A stretch of DNA of 64,000 nt. Origin: Alistipes senegalensis JC50. Lineage in GTDB: Bacteria > Bacteroidota > Bacteroidia > Bacteroidales > Rikenellaceae. The notes under the pieces are model-generated. The model had not been told where the DNA came from, did not search any database, and was given only the letters and a program-made list of their open reading frames with translations. Position 1 is the first letter of the stretch. The number at the start of each line of letters is the position of its first letter. The position numbers and the translations under genes were made by a program. The stretch is taken from the NCBI RefSeq assembly GCF_025145645.1, contig NZ_CP102252.1, positions 3,906,001 through 3,970,000 on the forward strand. The letters run 5' to 3'. Positions 61,806-64,000 of this stretch are shown here, piece after piece.

Positions 61806-63092
61806 ATGGAAGCGAAAAACTACCGATTCGAAACCCTCCAAATCCATGCGGGCCTGCAACCCGACGAAGCGACCGGAGCCCGGGGCGTGGCGATCTATCC
61901 CACGGCGGCCTACCGGTTCAAAAGCTGCGACCGCGCGGCCCGGCTCTTCGACCTGAGCGAGGCGGGCAACATCTACACCCGCCTGCAAAACCCCACCACG
62001 ACGGCTTACGAACAGCGCATAGCCGCCTTGTACGGCGCAGTGGGGGCGCTGGCTGTGTCGTCGGGCATGTCGGCCATCCTGGTCACGGTGCTCTCGCTGG
62101 CCTCCGAGGGCGACAACATCGTCGCCTCGCCGTTCCTTTACGGAGGCACCTACAACCAATTCCGCATCACGCTGCGCAAACTCGGCATCGACTGCCGCAT
62201 CGCTTCCAGCGAACGTCCCGAGGATTTCGAGGCGCTGATCGACGAACGCACCAAGGCGCTCTACGCCGAGAGCATGGGCAACCCGACCTGCGCCGTGCCC
62301 GACCTCGAAGCGCTGGGCGAACTGGCCCGGCGGCGCGACGTGCCGCTGGTCATCGACAACACGTTCGGCGCCGCCGGCTACCTCTGCAACCCCTTCGAGT
62401 GGGGTGCGAACATCGTCGTGGACTCCGCGACCAAGTGGATCAACGGCCACGGCACGGGGCTGGGCGGCGTCATCGTGGACGGCGGCAACTACAACTGGTC
62501 GAACGGCAAATTCCCGCAGATCGACGGCCCTTCGGAAGGGTATCACGGGCTGAATTTCCACGAGGCGTTCGGCCCGGCGGCGTTCATCGTGAAATGCCGC
62601 GTGGACGGACTGCGCGACATGGGCTGCGCCCCCTCGCCGTTCGACTCCTATCTGATGCTGATCGGCCTCGAAACCCTTTCGCTGCGCGTGAAGCACGAGG
62701 TGGAATCGGCGCGGAAACTGGCCGAATACTGCCGCTGCCACCCCAAGGTGGAGCGCGTGAGCTTCGTGGGATTCGACACCCATCCGAGCCACGAGAACGC
62801 CCGCAAATACTATCGCTTCGGCTCTTCGGCGGTCTTCAACGTCGAGCTGAAAGGCACGCTCGAAAGCACCGTTCGCTTCGTCGAGTCGCTCCGGCTGGCG
62901 GCCAACATGGTCATGATCGGCGACTCGATCACGGTAGTGACCCATCCGGCATCCACGACCCATAAACAGCTCAGCGACGCCGACCTCGCAGCGGCGGGCG
63001 TGACGCCCACACTGCTGCGCATCTCGCTCGGGTTGGAGAATGCCGACGACATCATCGAGGATTTCGAACAGGCTTTTTCCAAAATAGACTGA
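61806..63092 (+). CDS. metY: O-acetylhomoserine aminocarboxypropyltransferase/sulfhydrylase
   Basis: A 428-residue PLP enzyme joining O-acetylhomoserine and sulfide to form homocysteine, the direct route to methionine. FETLQIHAGLQPDEATGARGVAIYPTAAYRF is the typical start; LFDLSEAGNIYTRLQNPTT and AVSSGMSAI follow; K210 in VVDSATKWINGHG binds PLP; SLGLENADDIIEDFEQAF ends it. ATG 61806 fits the family; the frame continues upstream through the terminator but has no match there. It overlaps metX by one base (TGATG). Confidence 0.93.
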   Translation: MEAKNYRFETLQIHAGLQPDEATGARGVAIYPTAAYRFKSCDRAARLFDLSEAGNIYTRLQNPTTTAYEQRIAALYGAVGALAVSSGMSAILVTVLSLASEGDNIVASPFLYGGTYNQFRITLRKLGIDCRIASSERPEDFEALIDERTKALYAESMGNPTCAVPDLEALGELARRRDVPLVIDNTFGAAGYLCNPFEWGANIVVDSATKWINGHGTGLGGVIVDGGNYNWSNGKFPQIDGPSEGYHGLNFHEAFGPAAFIVKCRVDGLRDMGCAPSPFDSYLMLIGLETLSLRVKHEVESARKLAEYCRCHPKVERVSFVGFDTHPSHENARKYYRFGSSAVFNVELKGTLESTVRFVESLRLAANMVMIGDSITVVTHPASTTHKQLSDADLAAAGVTPTLLRISLGLENADDIIEDFEQAFSKID

Positions 63093-64000
63093 TGGAACCG
63101 CAGATATACATAGCCCCCGGACCTTTCGAACTGGAAACAGGCCACACGCTGCCGGAACTGCGGATCGCCTACCACACCTACGGCACGATGAACGCCGCGA
63201 AGGACAACGTGGTGTGGGTCTGCCACGCGCTGACGGCCAATTCGAACGTCGCCGACTGGTGGCCCCACACGGTCGAGGCGGGGCGTTTTCTCGACCCCGC
63301 GCGGTATTTCGTCGTTTGCGCCAACATCATCGGTTCGCATTACGGCACGACGGGCCCGCTGCACGTCAATCCCGCCACGGGAAAGCCCTGGTACCGGGAT
63401 TTTCCGCCCTTCACCATCCGCGACATCGTCCGGGCGCACCGGCTGCTGGCCGAAGCCCTCGGCATCGGGCGCATCGCAACGCTCGTGGGCAGTTCGGTCG
63501 GAGGGTTTCAGGCCGTGGAATGGGCCGTCACGGAACCTAAGCGGATCGAGCGGCTGGCGCTGATCGCCACCGACGCCAAAGCCTCGCCCTGGACCATCGC
63601 CATCGACGAAACGCAGCGCATGGCCATCGAGGCCGACACGACCTTCGGGGAGCCGCGCGACGATGCCGGAATGAAGGGGCTTGCAACAGCCCGGGCCATC
63701 GGCCTGCTGAGCTACCGCGGCCCCGAGGGCTACAACCTCACCCAGCAGGACCGCGAAGAGGCTCCCGCGGTGCACCGGGCCTGCACCTACCAGCAGTATC
63801 AGGGCGAAAAGCTCTGCCGCCGCTACAACGCCTATTCCTACTACGCAATCCTCAATGCGTTCGACACCCACGACGCAGGGCGCGGACGGGGCGGTGTGGA
63901 ACGGGCGCTGGCGGGCATCGAAGCCCGCACGCTGGTCGTCGGCATCACCACCGACATCATCTTCACACCGGCCGAGATGCGGCGCCTGCACGCGATGATC
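63092..64000 (+). CDS. metX: Homoserine O-acetyltransferase (3' end outside window)
   Basis: The first 303 residues of an alpha/beta hydrolase-fold acetyltransferase of the MetX family. It makes O-acetylhomoserine from homoserine and acetyl-CoA, the substrate of the upstream enzyme. Seen: LPELRIAYHTYGTMNAAKDN, VVWVCHALTANSNVADWW, the oxyanion region CANIIGSHYGTTGP, nucleophile S135 in VGSSVGGFQAVEW, and SYRGPEGYN. The start overlaps the metY stop, showing a coupled metY-metX operon. The catalytic Asp and His should lie beyond the window. Confidence 0.92.
   Translation, partial: MEPQIYIAPGPFELETGHTLPELRIAYHTYGTMNAAKDNVVWVCHALTANSNVADWWPHTVEAGRFLDPARYFVVCANIIGSHYGTTGPLHVNPATGKPWYRDFPPFTIRDIVRAHRLLAEALGIGRIATLVGSSVGGFQAVEWAVTEPKRIERLALIATDAKASPWTIAIDETQRMAIEADTTFGEPRDDAGMKGLATARAIGLLSYRGPEGYNLTQQDREEAPAVHRACTYQQYQGEKLCRRYNAYSYYAILNAFDTHDAGRGRGGVERALAGIEARTLVVGITTDIIFTPAEMRRLHAMI

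Noticed and set aside
61613..61806. A SAM riboswitch upstream of the methionine operon.
   Set aside because: The region is short and filled by the leader frame and terminator; I see no SAM-I or SAM-II core. Not excluded by covariance search, which was not possible.
1..64000. tRNA, rRNA, CRISPR arrays, insertion sequences, toxin-antitoxin pairs or phage genes.
   Set aside because: None seen on either strand; no transposase, integrase or array-like repeats.

Overview
The window looks like chromosomal DNA of a Bacteroidales gut bacterium, most likely Alistipes or a close relative (Rikenellaceae). The evidence is a G+C-rich backbone (about 60 % by eye from 15.3 kb on), many upstream regions carrying the Bacteroidetes -7 element TAnnTTTG and no sigma70-type -10/-35 pair, a GH97 glycosidase, Bacteroidetes-type lipoprotein signals and tripartite RND pumps. 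The genus is an inference; no rRNA gene is present. No tRNA, rRNA, CRISPR array, IS element or prophage gene was seen.

Bases 1-17,330 are a one-directional surface-polysaccharide (capsule or O-antigen) locus. It holds a Wzx-type flippase (cut by the window edge), two family 2 and four family 4 glycosyltransferases, a pyruvyl transferase, a PP-loop ATPase-like protein of unknown role, two membrane acyltransferases, a Wzy-type polymerase/ligase, a GT11 fucosyltransferase, a frameshifted serine-acetyltransferase-like gene, a WcaF-type acetyltransferase, and gmd-fcl for GDP-L-fucose. The glycosyltransferase part is AT-rich; gmd and fcl are G+C-rich like the host. Three long G or C runs lie inside coding sequence. 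One disrupts its gene and two are in frame, which suggests slipped-strand phase variation of glycan decoration.

Bases 17,400-28,900 hold small redox/stress operons: GlcG-like and HxlR; a six-gene minus-strand operon (acetyltransferase, aldo/keto reductase, RibD-like reductase, Cys-nucleophile hydrolase, flavin reductase-ABM fusion, CMD-cupin fusion) with an AraC regulator upstream; then a flavodoxin-cupin-(CMD-hydrolase) operon divergent from a second AraC gene. A related operon lies at 44.4-50.9 kb: dxs, cupin-CMD, flavodoxin-like, polyferredoxin membrane protein, Fe-S aldo/keto reductase. The promoter of the dxs operon and that of the CMD-hydrolase operon share an operator-like block at identical spacing, so one AraC regulator may control both.

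Between and after these lie a phosphodiester glycosidase, a GH3-GH97 pair, flavodoxin-DUF2023, an MBL hydrolase, a first RND pump operon (36.5-42.3 kb), a Crp/Fnr regulator, a MATE transporter, a carbon-metabolism group (class I aldolase, D-lactate dehydrogenase type, phosphoglycerate mutase), an AraC gene divergent from a second RND pump operon with a terminal tetR (55-61.4 kb), and a methionine operon (O-acetylhomoserine sulfhydrylase, then metX, cut by the window end). The methionine operon is preceded by a 31-codon leader peptide with two methionine triplets and an intrinsic terminator, which is the arrangement expected for ribosome-mediated attenuation by methionine supply.
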